A DNA stretch of 64,000 bases from NCBI GenBank assembly GCA_903822175.1, contig CAIJOB010000040.1:62001-126000 (forward strand), given 5' to 3'. Origin of the DNA: an uncultured Alphaproteobacteria bacterium. Lineage in GTDB: Bacteria > Pseudomonadota > Alphaproteobacteria > Caulobacterales > Caulobacteraceae. The notes below the pieces were generated by a model. The model was not told the origin of the DNA and did not search any database. It worked only from the letters and a program-made list of their open reading frames with translations. Of this stretch, positions 28,813 to 37,300 are shown in pieces. A program made the translations under genes and the position numbers. The first letter of the stretch is position 1. Each line of letters opens with the position of its first letter.

Positions 28813-30180
28813 TTAGGCCAACACCCGCGCCAGCTCCGCCCGCAGCGCCTCGATGTTCCCCCGCACCTTGGCCTTGTAAGCCACCACCGCCGCGCGATCG
28901 ACGGACCACATCTGCTTCTCCGGCTTATCCACCCCGAAGATGTCCAGGAACATCGAGCGGAACTTGCCCGACACCAGCGCCGGATCGTCCATCTCCCGCT
29001 GCTCCTGATACCCCACCTGCTCGGCCGCGGTCAGCGCGCAGAGCAGGGGGTGCATGCGCGGCGAGGCGAACTGGCGGTAGCTCTGGTAGCGCTCGATCAG
29101 GCGGTCCAGCGGGCTGTCGTCAGTGGCCTCCTCGCCAACCCGGAACAGCTCGTCCTGGCGCCACGTCGCCATCGGGCAGGCGTCGATCATCCAGTCGCCC
29201 AGGTGATGAACGTTGCCGCGCCCGCCGCCATAGAGGCCGAGGTCCTCCTCGTGCCGCGCCCACCAGCTCTCCATCCGGTCCAGCAGGCTCGCCATTCGCG
29301 AGCGGTCGATGGCCTCGCGGTACTGGGTCCCGAAGATCCCCACCGTGCGCCCCGCGCGGTCGACGAGCTTGAGGAGCTCGTCGGTCAGCATCGGCTGGAA
29401 GACGCTGTTGCCGACGCCCAGAATCAGCAGATCCGGCGCGCCTTCCGGCGGCGCGTCCCAGGGATAGTGATGGATGTGGCTGACCCGGGCGTTGGGCGGC
29501 AGCACCTGGCTCAGCACCTGGCCGCCCAGCCGGTCGCCGAAGTTGCCGATGGAGTTGTAGGACAGCACCCAGACCGTGCGCTCGGCCGCCGCCTGTCCGG
29601 CGCCCGGCTCCAGGCGCAGCAGATATTGGCCGGGCGTGATCTCCTCGCCGATCACCCGGCCAAAGCCGGCGGCGGCGATCATCGCCGAGAGCTGATCGCG
29701 GGTGAAGGCGTTGACCCAGCCAAGCGCCTGGCGGTCGGCGGGGCCGCGATCGCCGGCCAGGCAATAGCTCATCACCACCGGCGCGTTGAGTGCGCGCAGC
29801 TTCGCCAGGAACGCCGGCGCGTCATAGAGATATTCCAGCACGCCCAGCACCGTGACGAGGTCGCAGGCCTGGCCCACCGGGAACTCGCCGGCGTTGAAAT
29901 CGCAGACCAGCGTCCGCGCGTCGCGAGCCGTCAGGTCGCAGGGCTGGTAGCCGCAGCCCATCGGCAGGAACCGCTCCACGGCCATGGCGCCGCAGCCGAG
30001 GTCCAGCACCTGCGCGCCGCGCGGGATGTAGGCGGCGGCGCGAAGGGCGCGCGAGTCCCACGCAGCCTCCAGCTGCGCCGGATCCTCCCAGCGCTCGCGG
30101 TCAGTGCCCTGGGCTGCGATCACCGCCTTGCGGCGGGCGACTTCCGGATGCGGCTGCGGCGGGTCGGACTCGGTTGCCAT
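28813..30180 (-). CDS. Methyltransferase fused to polysaccharide pyruvyl transferase-like domain
   Basis: 455 aa. Residues 1-195 form a class I SAM methyltransferase, with motif I VLDLGCGAMAVERFLP near residue 58 and acidic motif II DLVTVLGVLEYLYD. From about residue 203, VWVLSYNSIGNFGDRLGGQVLSQVLPP matches the start of polysaccharide pyruvyl transferase-like domains, followed by PDLLILGVGNSVF and VGIFGTQYREA. It has no signal peptide. A role in modifying a cell-surface glycan is inferred, though no other glycan genes are nearby. Confidence 0.75.
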   Translation of the reverse strand: MATESDPPQPHPEVARRKAVIAAQGTDRERWEDPAQLEAAWDSRALRAAAYIPRGAQVLDLGCGAMAVERFLPMGCGYQPCDLTARDARTLVCDFNAGEFPVGQACDLVTVLGVLEYLYDAPAFLAKLRALNAPVVMSYCLAGDRGPADRQALGWVNAFTRDQLSAMIAAAGFGRVIGEEITPGQYLLRLEPGAGQAAAERTVWVLSYNSIGNFGDRLGGQVLSQVLPPNARVSHIHHYPWDAPPEGAPDLLILGVGNSVFQPMLTDELLKLVDRAGRTVGIFGTQYREAIDRSRMASLLDRMESWWARHEEDLGLYGGGRGNVHHLGDWMIDACPMATWRQDELFRVGEEATDDSPLDRLIERYQSYRQFASPRMHPLLCALTAAEQVGYQEQREMDDPALVSGKFRSMFLDIFGVDKPEKQMWSVDRAAVVAYKAKVRGNIEALRAELARVLA

Positions 30181-30209
30181 CGGACCGCCTTAGCACGATG
30201 GCGCCCTCG

Positions 30210-30316
30210 TTGCTCCCCATCGGGGGAGCTGTCACCGGAGGTGACTGAGGGGGTCCGCTCAGACCTCGGAGGACCCCCTCCGGCGCTTCGCGCCACCTCC
30301 CCCGAAGGGGAGGAAC
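30210..30316. repeat. Palindromic intergenic element, family 1, copy C (flanks reversed)
   Basis: 107 bp. The outer sequences (TTGCTCCCCATCGGGGGAG at left, GGCGCTTCGCGCC and CCTCCCCCGAAGGGGAGGAA at right) are the reverse complement of copies A and B. The 20-bp core TCCGCTCAGACCTCGGAGGA at 30254-30273 keeps the same plus-strand orientation as in A and B. It lies between divergent genes, so it could carry promoter or leader functions for ogt. Confidence 0.85.
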
Positions 30317-30381
30317 TTCGGCGGGCGATTGATGTCCGAAAGCCGCCAGCGGAGCGCGGCGAACGGGCCTATATTCTCGGA

Positions 30382-30957
30382 ATGATCAGCTACACCCTCT
30401 TCGAAACCGTCATCGGCTGGGCCGGCGTGGCCTGGGCCGACAAGGGCCTGGTCGGCGTCTATCTGCCGGACCCGAACGCCGAGAACGCCCGGACCAGCTT
30501 CCTGCGCCGGTTTCCCGACGCCGTGGAGGCCGCTCCGACGCAGGCCGTCAGCTACGCCATCGGCGAAATCCGCCGGCTGATGTCGGGCGAGCACGTCGAT
30601 CTCCTCGACATCCCGATCGAGATCGACCGCGTGCCGGAGTTCAACGCCAAGGTCTACGAGATCGCCCGCGCCATCCCGCCCGGCGAAACGCTCACCTACG
30701 GCGAGATCGCGGTGAAGCTGGGCGACAAGCTGCTGGCCCGCGACGTCGGCGCCGCGCTCGGCAAGAACCCCTGGCCGATCGTGGTGCCCTGCCACCGGGT
30801 GACCGCGGCGGGCGGCAAGCTCGGCGGCTTTTCGGCGCGGGGCGGGGTCAACACCAAGGTCAAGCTGCTGGCCATCGAAGGCGCCAAGGTGCTCGAACCG
30901 GCCCCGCCGCCGCAGAAGAAGACCGCCGCCTCGGCCCAGCCGTCGCTGTTCGATTGA
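30382..30957 (+). CDS. ogt: Methylated-DNA-[protein]-cysteine S-methyltransferase
   Basis: 191 aa. It repairs O6-alkylguanine by transferring the alkyl group to its own cysteine, C137 in VVPCHRV. An N-terminal ribonuclease-like domain precedes the DNA-binding part, which contains IPPGETLTYGEIA. The C-terminal tail, rich in Pro/Lys, extends past the usual end. The stop overlaps the TTG start of the next gene by four bases. Confidence 0.93.
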   Translation: MISYTLFETVIGWAGVAWADKGLVGVYLPDPNAENARTSFLRRFPDAVEAAPTQAVSYAIGEIRRLMSGEHVDLLDIPIEIDRVPEFNAKVYEIARAIPPGETLTYGEIAVKLGDKLLARDVGAALGKNPWPIVVPCHRVTAAGGKLGGFSARGGVNTKVKLLAIEGAKVLEPAPPPQKKTAASAQPSLFD

Positions 30958-31334
30958 GCCCGGCCGGCGAGCGGCGCCTGCTGCAGATCGTCCTGTTCCT
31001 GGCGGCCTTCGTGCCGGTCGGCGCCGGCCTGTGGGGCGCGCTGGGCAATCTGGGCGCCGTCTCCTTCGGCGGCGAGAGCCACGGACGCTATCTCTCCGGC
31101 CTGCTGCTCGGCATCGGCCTGATCTACTGGTGGACGATCCCCCACATCGAGCGGCGCGGCTCGGTGGTGCGGCCGCTGGCCTGTGTGGTGGTTTGCGGCG
31201 GCCTGGTCCGGCTGGCCGGCGTTCCCTGGACCGGCTTTGGCTATGCGGTCTGGCTGCCGCTGATCATGGAGCTTGGGATCACGCCGGCCACCGCGCTCTG
31301 GCGCGAGCGGGTGGAGCGGCGGCTCAGCGCCTAG
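30954..31334 (+). CDS. DUF4345 family membrane protein
   Basis: 126 aa with four hydrophobic segments, including LLQIVLFLAAFVPVGAGLWGAL and YLSGLLLGIGLIYWW. The SHGRYLSGLLLGIGL pattern is typical of DUF4345. The TTG start overlaps the ogt stop (TTGA). Its own stop overlaps the stop of the convergent oxidase gene in a shared CTAG. Function unknown. Confidence 0.8.
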   Translation: MSPAGERRLLQIVLFLAAFVPVGAGLWGALGNLGAVSFGGESHGRYLSGLLLGIGLIYWWTIPHIERRGSVVRPLACVVVCGGLVRLAGVPWTGFGYAVWLPLIMELGITPATALWRERVERRLSA

Positions 31335-32539
31335 CCCTTCATCCGTCCGTAAAGCTCGGCGATCGTCTTCACGGCGCGCTCGGCTTCGGTCCGGTCGATG
31401 ACCTCCTGGTCGTTGCCGTAGCCGAACATGTCGTCGCCCCACAGCGCCTGGACCACGATGCCGTCGCGCCGCGAGAGCAGGCTGACGTCCTTGTAGAAGA
31501 CCCCATAGTTCACCTCCGGCTGTGGGATCAGCCAGGCGATCTGGCCGCGCACCGGCGTGATGCTGTCGTCGCGGCAGAGCGCGCGGGCGCCATAGCCCGG
31601 GCAGTTGATCACCACCTTCTCCTTCAGCGTCGCCAGCTCGGCCAGGCTGTGGAACTCGCGGTGCTCGATGTGGCCGCCCATCGCCAGGAAGTCGGCCATC
31701 AGGGTGTGGCCATAGTCGGCGACATTGAACTGCATCTGCGAGGTGCGGCGCACATCGGCGCCGGGGAAGGGCGAGGCGCCGGCCGGAATGACCGCGGCGC
31801 GTGGGGTAAGGTCCCGGATGCGGTCGCGGTAGTCGACGAACTGCAGCTCCGGACCTGTCCGGGCTGGCGGCGGATCGGTCGGTGCGTCGGAGAGGAAGTA
31901 GCGATCGCTCCATTCCACCGGGCTGTCGGCCAGGCCCAGGTAGCGGCGGAAGCGCTTGAACGAGATGCGCGCCATCTCCTCCCACTGGGCGGCGAACTGA
32001 GGTCCCGCCTTGTCGGCCAGCGCGATGCGGCTGTCCGGCGTCCAGCTGCCGGTCGCCCGCGCCGAGCGGGCGTCGGCCAGCATGTCCTTGGCGTAGATGG
32101 TGACCTTGGCGCCGGCCTCCTGCGCCAGGATCGCCGACGACAGGCCGATGGCCCCGCAGCCGACGACGGCGACCTCTCGCGGGCTGCCCGCCATGGCCTT
32201 GCGCACGGCAAGCGTCCCCGACCCCCAGGACAGCGACCAGCCGGAGCCGCCGTGGCCGTAGTTGTGGACCACCAGCGTGTCGCCGATCTGCTCAGCCTCG
32301 ATGCGCGGGCCCTCGGCGCGGAACGGGCGCAGGCAGACGGTGATGTCGAACAGACGGTCCATCCGCGCATGCACCGGCGCGATCGGCGGGTAGCGCTCGC
32401 CGAAGGGGAGTGTCGAGACCGGGCTCGCTGCCGGCCCGCTCATGCCGGCGGTGGCGCAGCCGCCGAGGCCCAGGAGGCTGGCGCCCGCCGAGCCGAGCAG
32501 CAACCGGCGGCGGTCCAGATCGGCGAGGAGCGGCGGCAT
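31331..32539 (-). CDS. FAD-dependent D-amino-acid oxidase-like protein, Tat/lipoprotein signal
   Basis: 402 aa. The N-terminus LDRRRLLLGSAGASLLGLGGCA combines a Tat-like twin-arginine run with a lipobox (LGGC), suggesting an exported, lipid-anchored flavoprotein. The DAO fold follows: VAVVGCGAIGLSSAILAQEAGAKVTIYA binds FAD, and the late NYGHGGSGWSLSWG is near the C-terminal active site in family members, although here it comes early, so the order is permuted relative to classical DAO. ATG 32539 is chosen to place the signal at the N-terminus. Confidence 0.8.
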   Translation of the reverse strand: MPPLLADLDRRRLLLGSAGASLLGLGGCATAGMSGPAASPVSTLPFGERYPPIAPVHARMDRLFDITVCLRPFRAEGPRIEAEQIGDTLVVHNYGHGGSGWSLSWGSGTLAVRKAMAGSPREVAVVGCGAIGLSSAILAQEAGAKVTIYAKDMLADARSARATGSWTPDSRIALADKAGPQFAAQWEEMARISFKRFRRYLGLADSPVEWSDRYFLSDAPTDPPPARTGPELQFVDYRDRIRDLTPRAAVIPAGASPFPGADVRRTSQMQFNVADYGHTLMADFLAMGGHIEHREFHSLAELATLKEKVVINCPGYGARALCRDDSITPVRGQIAWLIPQPEVNYGVFYKDVSLLSRRDGIVVQALWGDDMFGYGNDQEVIDRTEAERAVKTIAELYGRMKG

Positions 32540-32613
32540 GGCGGTCCCGAGGCTTGAGGAGCGGAGCCCGCCGAGCTTAGGGGCGCCGCCTGCGCCCGTC
32601 ACCTGGGACCGGC

Positions 32614-33252
32614 TCAGCCTCCGCGCGCCGCCGCCGCTTCCGCACGGCTGATCTTCTCGGCCTCGTCATAGGGCACGCCGAAGGCCGTCAGGATCAGGGC
32701 GACCACTTCCGTCGAATGGACCTGGGCGGCCTCGCCGGCGACGAGATCGCGCTGGATCATCCGCATCGATCCGAAGGTCAGCGTGAGCGCCGAGGCCATC
32801 TCGATGGGGCGGAACTGTCCGGCGCGCACGCCTTCGCGGTAGAGCCGCTCGAAGAGGGTTTCGAAGGACGCGACCCTGGGATTGCGCGAGCTGGCGAGCT
32901 GCAGGGCGACCCAGCCGCGGACCGGGTCGGCGACATGGGCGGCGAGCACCGTGTGCAGGCTGCAGGCCAGCAGGGTCGCGGGATCGCGCCGCTGGCGGGC
33001 GACAGCCTCCAGCAGGACGTCGAGATCGACGGCTACGCGCTTGGTGAGCGCGCCCAGCAGGTTCGCGGTCGCCGGGAAGTAGTTGTAAAAGGTGCCGCGC
33101 GAGACGCCGGCGGCGCGGACGAAGTCCTCGATGGAGACGCCGCTCAGGCCCTTCTCAGCGATCACCGCCTCGGCGGCGGTCAGCAGACGTTCGCGGGTCT
33201 GGGTGCGGCGCTGTTCGGCGGCGGCGGCGCGGGCCTCGACATTGACCCGCAT
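32614..33252 (-). CDS. TetR/AcrR family transcriptional regulator
   Basis: 212 aa. The TetR helix-turn-helix reads RERLLTAAEAVIAEKGLSGVSIEDFVRAAGVSRGTFYNYF, followed by a variable all-helical ligand domain. The ATG at 33252 is taken; an in-frame TTG at 33270 would add six residues and has a comparable upstream G-rich stretch. The convergent or divergent target is not obvious. The flavoprotein gene 74 bp downstream on the same strand may be co-transcribed. Confidence 0.9.
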   Translation of the reverse strand: MRVNVEARAAAAEQRRTQTRERLLTAAEAVIAEKGLSGVSIEDFVRAAGVSRGTFYNYFPATANLLGALTKRVAVDLDVLLEAVARQRRDPATLLACSLHTVLAAHVADPVRGWVALQLASSRNPRVASFETLFERLYREGVRAGQFRPIEMASALTLTFGSMRMIQRDLVAGEAAQVHSTEVVALILTAFGVPYDEAEKISRAEAAAARGG

Positions 33253-33297
33253 GGGCCTGCGCTCACTCAATCTAACGCCCCCAACAACGCACCCGAC

Positions 33298-33540
33298 TCA
33301 CTTCAACTGATCGAGGTGACCTCTTAGCAGGGTGGCGACCAGCTCGGCCACAGGGCCGCCCTGCACGTCCTGGGCGGCGGCCTCCAGGCCGATCGCGTCC
33401 ATCATGGCGCGGTGCGCCTTGGGCGAGATGGCGATCACCGCGCGGGAGGTGGCGCGGGAAAGCGCGAGCGCGGTCTGGACGTCGATCTCCAGGGCCACGG
33501 CGGGCACGGCGGTGAGATCGGGGGCGGGTTGAGCGGGCAT
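33298..33540 (-). CDS. Small hypothetical protein
   Basis: 80 aa, acidic and alanine-rich, with amphipathic helices (VQTALALSRATSRAVIAIS and VAELVATLLRGHLDQL). No signal or membrane segment is visible, and I do not recognise the family. It lies 45 bp upstream of the TetR gene on the same strand, so it may be co-transcribed. Confidence 0.5.
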   Translation of the reverse strand: MPAQPAPDLTAVPAVALEIDVQTALALSRATSRAVIAISPKAHRAMMDAIGLEAAAQDVQGGPVAELVATLLRGHLDQLK

Positions 33541-33654
33541 GGCAGGCGGTTCCGTAGGAAAGAACGAGACGGACGACGTCTCAGGCCCCGCAAGGCCCCG
33601 CGCCGGTCAGTTCTCGCTGAACGTGTTCGATCGGGCGCCGCATATGGTTCGCGC

Positions 33655-33668
33655 TGACACCGATGTCA
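33655..33668. promoter_or_regulatory. TGACA-N4-TGTCA palindrome
   Basis: TGACACCGATGTCA is an inverted repeat with perfect 5-bp arms, located 84 bp upstream of murI and 115 bp upstream of the small gene that precedes the TetR gene. This spacing and sequence suit a TetR-type operator, but linkage to the nearby regulator is inference. A GGGTAATCGG direct repeat occurs shortly after it. Confidence 0.35.
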
Positions 33669-33751
33669 ACTTGAAATGGCCCCGGTCTGGGTAATCGGGG
33701 GTCGGGTAATCGGCGTGGACGCGCCCGCGGGCGGCGGCTAACACCCAGGGC

Positions 33752-34603
33752 ATGGCCATCGGTGTCTTCGATTCCGGCGTGGGAGGCTTGAGCGTCCACC
33801 GCACGCTGGTGGCGCGCTTCCCGCAGGCCGACTTCATCTACCTGGCCGACCAGGCCAACACCCCCTATGGCGGCCGCCCCGGCGAGGAGATCGTCGCGCT
33901 GACCCGCGCCGGCTGCGAGCGACTGTTCGCCGCAGGCGCCAGCCTGGTGGTCCTGGCCTGCAACACCGCCTCGGGGATCGCGCTGCGGCGCCTGCAGCAG
34001 ACCTGGCTGCCGGCCTACCGGCGCGAGCTCGGCCGGCCGGTCAATGTGCTGGGGATCATCGTGCCGACCATCGAGGCGGCCACCGGCCTTCCCTGGGAAC
34101 ACGAGGCCGAGCGGCGCGGCGACAAGGTCGAGAAGCTGGACATATTGGCGGTGTTCTCGACGCCTCAGACGACCGCCTCGCGCGTCTATGAGATCGAGAT
34201 CGACAAGCGCCGCCAGGACGTGGCGGTCTTCTCCCAGCCCTGCCCGGAACTGGCCGGGATGATCGAGCAGGGCGCGCCGCGCGAGGCGCTCGCCGCCGCC
34301 ATCGCCGAGCATGTGAAGGCGGTCAGCCAGTGGATCGGCCGCTCGCCCGACCGCGCGATCCTCGGCTGCACCCACTATGAGATCGTCGCCGACCTGTTCC
34401 GCGCCGCCCTGCCGCCGGGGACGCCGCTGATCCATCAGCCGCAGGCCACGGCCGACGCGCTGGCCCGCTACTTCGAGCGCCATCCGGAGTACGATCTCGG
34501 GACCGGCGCCACGCGCAGGTTCCTGACCACCGGACGTCCCGGCGTGCAGTCGGGGCTGGTCGAAGCGTTCTGGGGAGCGCCGCTCAGGTTCGAGGGGACC
34601 TGA
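33752..34603 (+). CDS. murI: Glutamate racemase
   Basis: 283 aa. It makes D-glutamate for peptidoglycan by two-base catalysis. FDSGVGGLSV (6-15) holds the Asp-Ser pair, C70 in LACNTAS and C206 in LGCTHYE are the catalytic cysteines, and TPYGGR is conserved. A start at the ATG 33752 puts the first strand directly at the N-terminus. Confidence 0.97.
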   Translation: MAIGVFDSGVGGLSVHRTLVARFPQADFIYLADQANTPYGGRPGEEIVALTRAGCERLFAAGASLVVLACNTASGIALRRLQQTWLPAYRRELGRPVNVLGIIVPTIEAATGLPWEHEAERRGDKVEKLDILAVFSTPQTTASRVYEIEIDKRRQDVAVFSQPCPELAGMIEQGAPREALAAAIAEHVKAVSQWIGRSPDRAILGCTHYEIVADLFRAALPPGTPLIHQPQATADALARYFERHPEYDLGTGATRRFLTTGRPGVQSGLVEAFWGAPLRFEGT

Positions 34604-34622
34604 GGGGCTGAGTTCGAAAGGG

Positions 34623-35168
34623 ATGGCGATGAAGACGGTCATGCGCGCGGGCCTTGCGGCCCTTTTGCTGTCGGGCCCCTTGTGGGTGGGCGCGGCCCAC
34701 GCGGAGGTCACCGACAAATCCGCCGCCGGGTTCGAGGTGACGGAAAAGGCCACCATCGCCGCCTCGCCCGGCAAGGTCTGGGACACCCTGATGCATCCCG
34801 CCCACTGGTGGTCACCGGCGCACACCTACAGCCATGACGCCAAGAACCTGTCGTTCGACGGCTCCGGCTGCTTCTGCGAAACGCTCAAGCGGGGCGCCGT
34901 GCGGCACATGACCATCGTCTACGCTGACGGCTCGACGCAGCTGCGCCTGTTCGGGGCGCTGGGGCCCCTACAGACCACCGGCGCCAGCGGCCACCTGGCC
35001 GTCACCCTCAAGCCGGCGGGCGCGGGGACCGACGTCGTGATGACCTACGACGCCGGGGGCTACGCCAAGGGCGGGCTGGCCGAGGTCTACGCCGCCCCGG
35101 TCGACCGGGTGCTGGGCGAACAACTGGCGCGGCTGAAGAAGGCGGTGGAGACCGGCAAGCCGGACTGA
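34623..35168 (+). CDS. Exported SRPBCC family protein
   Basis: 181 aa. A Sec signal (MKTVMRAGLAALLLSGPLWVGAAHA) precedes a START/Bet v 1-like domain. TEKATIAASPGKVWDTLMHPAHWWSP is the typical SRPBCC opening, and the C-terminal helix is DRVLGEQLARLKKAV. A GAAAGGG ribosome site precedes the ATG. The ligand is unknown. It follows murI by 19 bp and could share its transcript. Confidence 0.8.
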   Translation: MAMKTVMRAGLAALLLSGPLWVGAAHAEVTDKSAAGFEVTEKATIAASPGKVWDTLMHPAHWWSPAHTYSHDAKNLSFDGSGCFCETLKRGAVRHMTIVYADGSTQLRLFGALGPLQTTGASGHLAVTLKPAGAGTDVVMTYDAGGYAKGGLAEVYAAPVDRVLGEQLARLKKAVETGKPD

Positions 35169-35225
35169 CCCAACAGCCGCTCAATCGGCGCTGGCGTTTC
35201 CATAGAGCGGGCCCATGTTTAGGCC

Positions 35226-36134
35226 ATGCTCCCGACCCTTCGCCAACTGCACTATCTGAAGCTGCTCGCCGAACAGGGCAGCTTCGGCCGCGCCGCCGAG
35301 GCGGCGCACGTCACCCAGCCGACGCTCTCCTCCGGCATCCAGGAGCTGGAGCGAACCCTCGGCGCCCCGGTGGTCGACCGGGCGCGGTCCGGCGTGATCC
35401 TCACCGCCGTCGGCGAGGAGGCGCTGCGCCGCGCCACCGTGATCCTCAACGAGGCCGAAGAACTGGTGGAGGCGGCCAAGAACGCCGGCCAGCCCCTGAC
35501 CGGCCGCTTCCGGCTGGGCGTGATCCCGACGGTCGCGCCGTTCCTCCTGCCGCGCGTGCTGCCGCTGCTCCGCACCCGGTTCCCGAAACTGCGCCTCTTC
35601 CTGCGCGAGGACCTGACCCAGCGCCTGATCGCGTCCCTGAAGGCCGGCCAGCTCGACGCGGCCCTGATCGCGCTCCCCTTCGACATGCATGGCCTGAACT
35701 GGGCGCATGTCGCCGACGACGAGCTGCTGGCCGCCATGCCCGCCGGCCATCCGCTGGCCAGGCTCAAGTCCACCGACCCCGCCGCGCTTGAGGACGAGGA
35801 TCTGATCCTCCTGGAAGACGGACACTGCTTGCGCGATCACGCGCTCGCCGCCTGCGGGCTGAAGCCGCCGAAGACCGCCGCGGGCGAGGAGGGCTTCGCC
35901 GCCACGTCGCTGCCGACCCTGGTGCAGATGGTCTCGTCTGGCCTCGGCGTCACCTTCCTGCCGGCCATGGCGGTGAACGCCGGCCTGACCGATCCGGCCT
36001 CTGTCGCCACCCGGCCCATCGCGCCCGCCGGCCTTAACGGCGCGGGGGCCACCCGCGAGATCGTCGTCGCCTGGCGCGCCGGCTCGAACCGCGCCGCCGA
36101 GGGCCGCCTGCTGGCCGAGGTGCTGCGAGAGTAG
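35226..36134 (+). CDS. oxyR: Hydrogen peroxide-inducible genes activator OxyR
   Basis: 302 aa LysR family regulator. The helix-turn-helix includes GSFGRAAEAAHVTQPTLSSGIQELER. The redox pair C201 and C210 is in EDGHCLRDHALAACGL, spaced as in known OxyR (C199/C208). This argues for peroxide sensing rather than generic LysR function. No typical divergent partner (katG, ahpC) is visible; the upstream gene is the SRPBCC protein on the same strand. Confidence 0.95.
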   Translation: MLPTLRQLHYLKLLAEQGSFGRAAEAAHVTQPTLSSGIQELERTLGAPVVDRARSGVILTAVGEEALRRATVILNEAEELVEAAKNAGQPLTGRFRLGVIPTVAPFLLPRVLPLLRTRFPKLRLFLREDLTQRLIASLKAGQLDAALIALPFDMHGLNWAHVADDELLAAMPAGHPLARLKSTDPAALEDEDLILLEDGHCLRDHALAACGLKPPKTAAGEEGFAATSLPTLVQMVSSGLGVTFLPAMAVNAGLTDPASVATRPIAPAGLNGAGATREIVVAWRAGSNRAAEGRLLAEVLRE

Positions 36135-36165
36135 GGAAGGCCCGCTCCGCTCCCGCCTCCCTCTC

Positions 36166-36293
36166 GCTCGTCATGGCCCGGCTTGTCCGGGCCATCCATG
36201 AACTCCGTGGCGCCGAAGGGCGCGCCGCGACGCCGTGCGCTTCCTCAATCTCGGAGATCTTGGGTCCCCCGGACAAGCCGGGGGATGACGAGC
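36166..36293. repeat. Palindromic intergenic element, family 4, copy I
   Basis: 128 bp with long terminal inverted repeats, starting GCTCGTCATGGCCCGGCTTG and ending GGACAAGCCGGGGGATGACG plus AGC. It resembles copy H (61842-61970) in the CGTCAT, GGCTTGTCC/GGGACAAGCC and GATGACG blocks. It lies between oxyR and the PadR gene, upstream of the PadR operator candidates. Confidence 0.8.
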
Positions 36294-36316
36294 AATTTGT
36301 AGGCCTATCTAGAAAA

Positions 36317-36373
36317 GTATTTAGACATATCGAAATACACTTGCAGACGAGATGCGGTTTAGATATATCGATA
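36317..36373. promoter_or_regulatory. Tandem operator candidates for the PadR unit
   Basis: Two copies of TTTAGAYATATCGAWA occur 38 bp apart, at 36320-36335 and 36358-36373. The upstream copy lies inside an inverted repeat GTATTT-N10-AAATAC (36317-36338). The region is unusually A/T-rich for this genome and ends 30 bp before the PadR gene, with AAGGAGGGGG as ribosome site in between. Autoregulation by PadR is the natural inference. Confidence 0.65.
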
Positions 36374-36403
36374 GTCGCCCCACTTAAGGAGGGGGCTTTC
36401 GAT

Positions 36404-36985
36404 ATGCACAGACATCATCACTTTCACGGCGGCCGGGACGAACACCGCGGCCGCGGACCCTGGGCCGGACGCTTTGGCGGCGACCACCACGAGGGCCGCC
36501 ATGGCCACCACCACCGCGGCGGCCGGGTCGGGCGCTTCCTGGAACACGGCGACCTTCGTTTCGTGGTCCTGGCGCTGATCGCCGAGGCGCCGCGTCACGG
36601 CTACGAACTGATCAAGGAGCTGGAAGACCGCACCGGCGGCGCCTATCGCCCGTCGCCCGGCGTGATCTATCCGACGCTCGCCCTGCTCGAAGACGAGGGC
36701 TTCATCCGCCCGGTCACCGGCGAGGCCGGCCGCAAGCTCTTTGAAGCCACCGACGAGGGCCGCGCCGCGCTCGCCGAGAACCAGGCCGGCGTCGACGCCG
36801 TCTTTGGCCGCATGGCGCAGGCCGCTGAAGGTTCCGACACCACCCGTCCGCGGGTCGGCCGGGCCATGAAGAACCTCGGCATGGCGCTCGCCGGCCGGCT
36901 CTCGCGCCGCCCGATCACGCCCGAAGAGATCGACCGCATCGTCGCCATGATCGACGACGTGGCCGTGGCCATCGAGCGGAGCTGA
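36404..36985 (+). CDS. PadR family regulator with histidine-rich N-terminus
   Basis: 193 aa. The first 37 residues contain about 12 histidines (MHRHHHFHGGRDEHRG and beyond), then the PadR winged helix: FLEHGDLRFVVLALIAEAPRHGYELIKELEDRTGG and SPGVIYPTLALLEDEGFI. A C-terminal helical dimerisation segment follows. The His-rich leader suggests metal binding, perhaps iron, nickel or copper; this is inference. It leads a transcript with DUF2218 (4 bp later) and a ferredoxin. AAGGAGGGGG is an unusually strong ribosome site. Confidence 0.88.
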   Translation: MHRHHHFHGGRDEHRGRGPWAGRFGGDHHEGRHGHHHRGGRVGRFLEHGDLRFVVLALIAEAPRHGYELIKELEDRTGGAYRPSPGVIYPTLALLEDEGFIRPVTGEAGRKLFEATDEGRAALAENQAGVDAVFGRMAQAAEGSDTTRPRVGRAMKNLGMALAGRLSRRPITPEEIDRIVAMIDDVAVAIERS

Positions 36986-36989
36986 GGCG

Positions 36990-37289
36990 ATGGCGCTGCG
37001 CTCCAGCTCGACGGTCGTCACCGGCGACAGCCACCGGTACATGGCCCAGCTCTGCAAGCACTTCGCCCACCGGGTTCCGGCGACGCTCGGCGAGCGCGAG
37101 AGCCACATCGCCTTCGACGGCGGCGAGGTCTATCTCCGCGCCTCGCCGGCGACGCTGATGATCCTGGCCCAGGCCGGGGCGCTGGAGACGCTTGCCCAGC
37201 TCGAGGGCGTGGTCGAACGTCACCTGAAGCGCTTCGCCTTCCGCGAGCCCGGCCTCGCGGTCGAATGGCGCCGCGCCCCCGCGATCTAG
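36990..37289 (+). CDS. DUF2218 family protein
   Basis: 99 aa, one compact alpha/beta domain: RSSSTVVTGDSHRYMAQLCKHFAHRVPA, then ESHIAFDGGEVYLRA, then VVERHLKRFAFREP. The conserved H-x3-Q-x3-H pattern could bind metal or heme. From memory, DUF2218 genes often neighbour siderophore-interacting proteins and PadR regulators, so a link to iron handling is inferred. It lies 4 bp after PadR. Confidence 0.85.
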   Translation: MALRSSSTVVTGDSHRYMAQLCKHFAHRVPATLGERESHIAFDGGEVYLRASPATLMILAQAGALETLAQLEGVVERHLKRFAFREPGLAVEWRRAPAI

Positions 37290-37300
37290 GGAGACACCTC

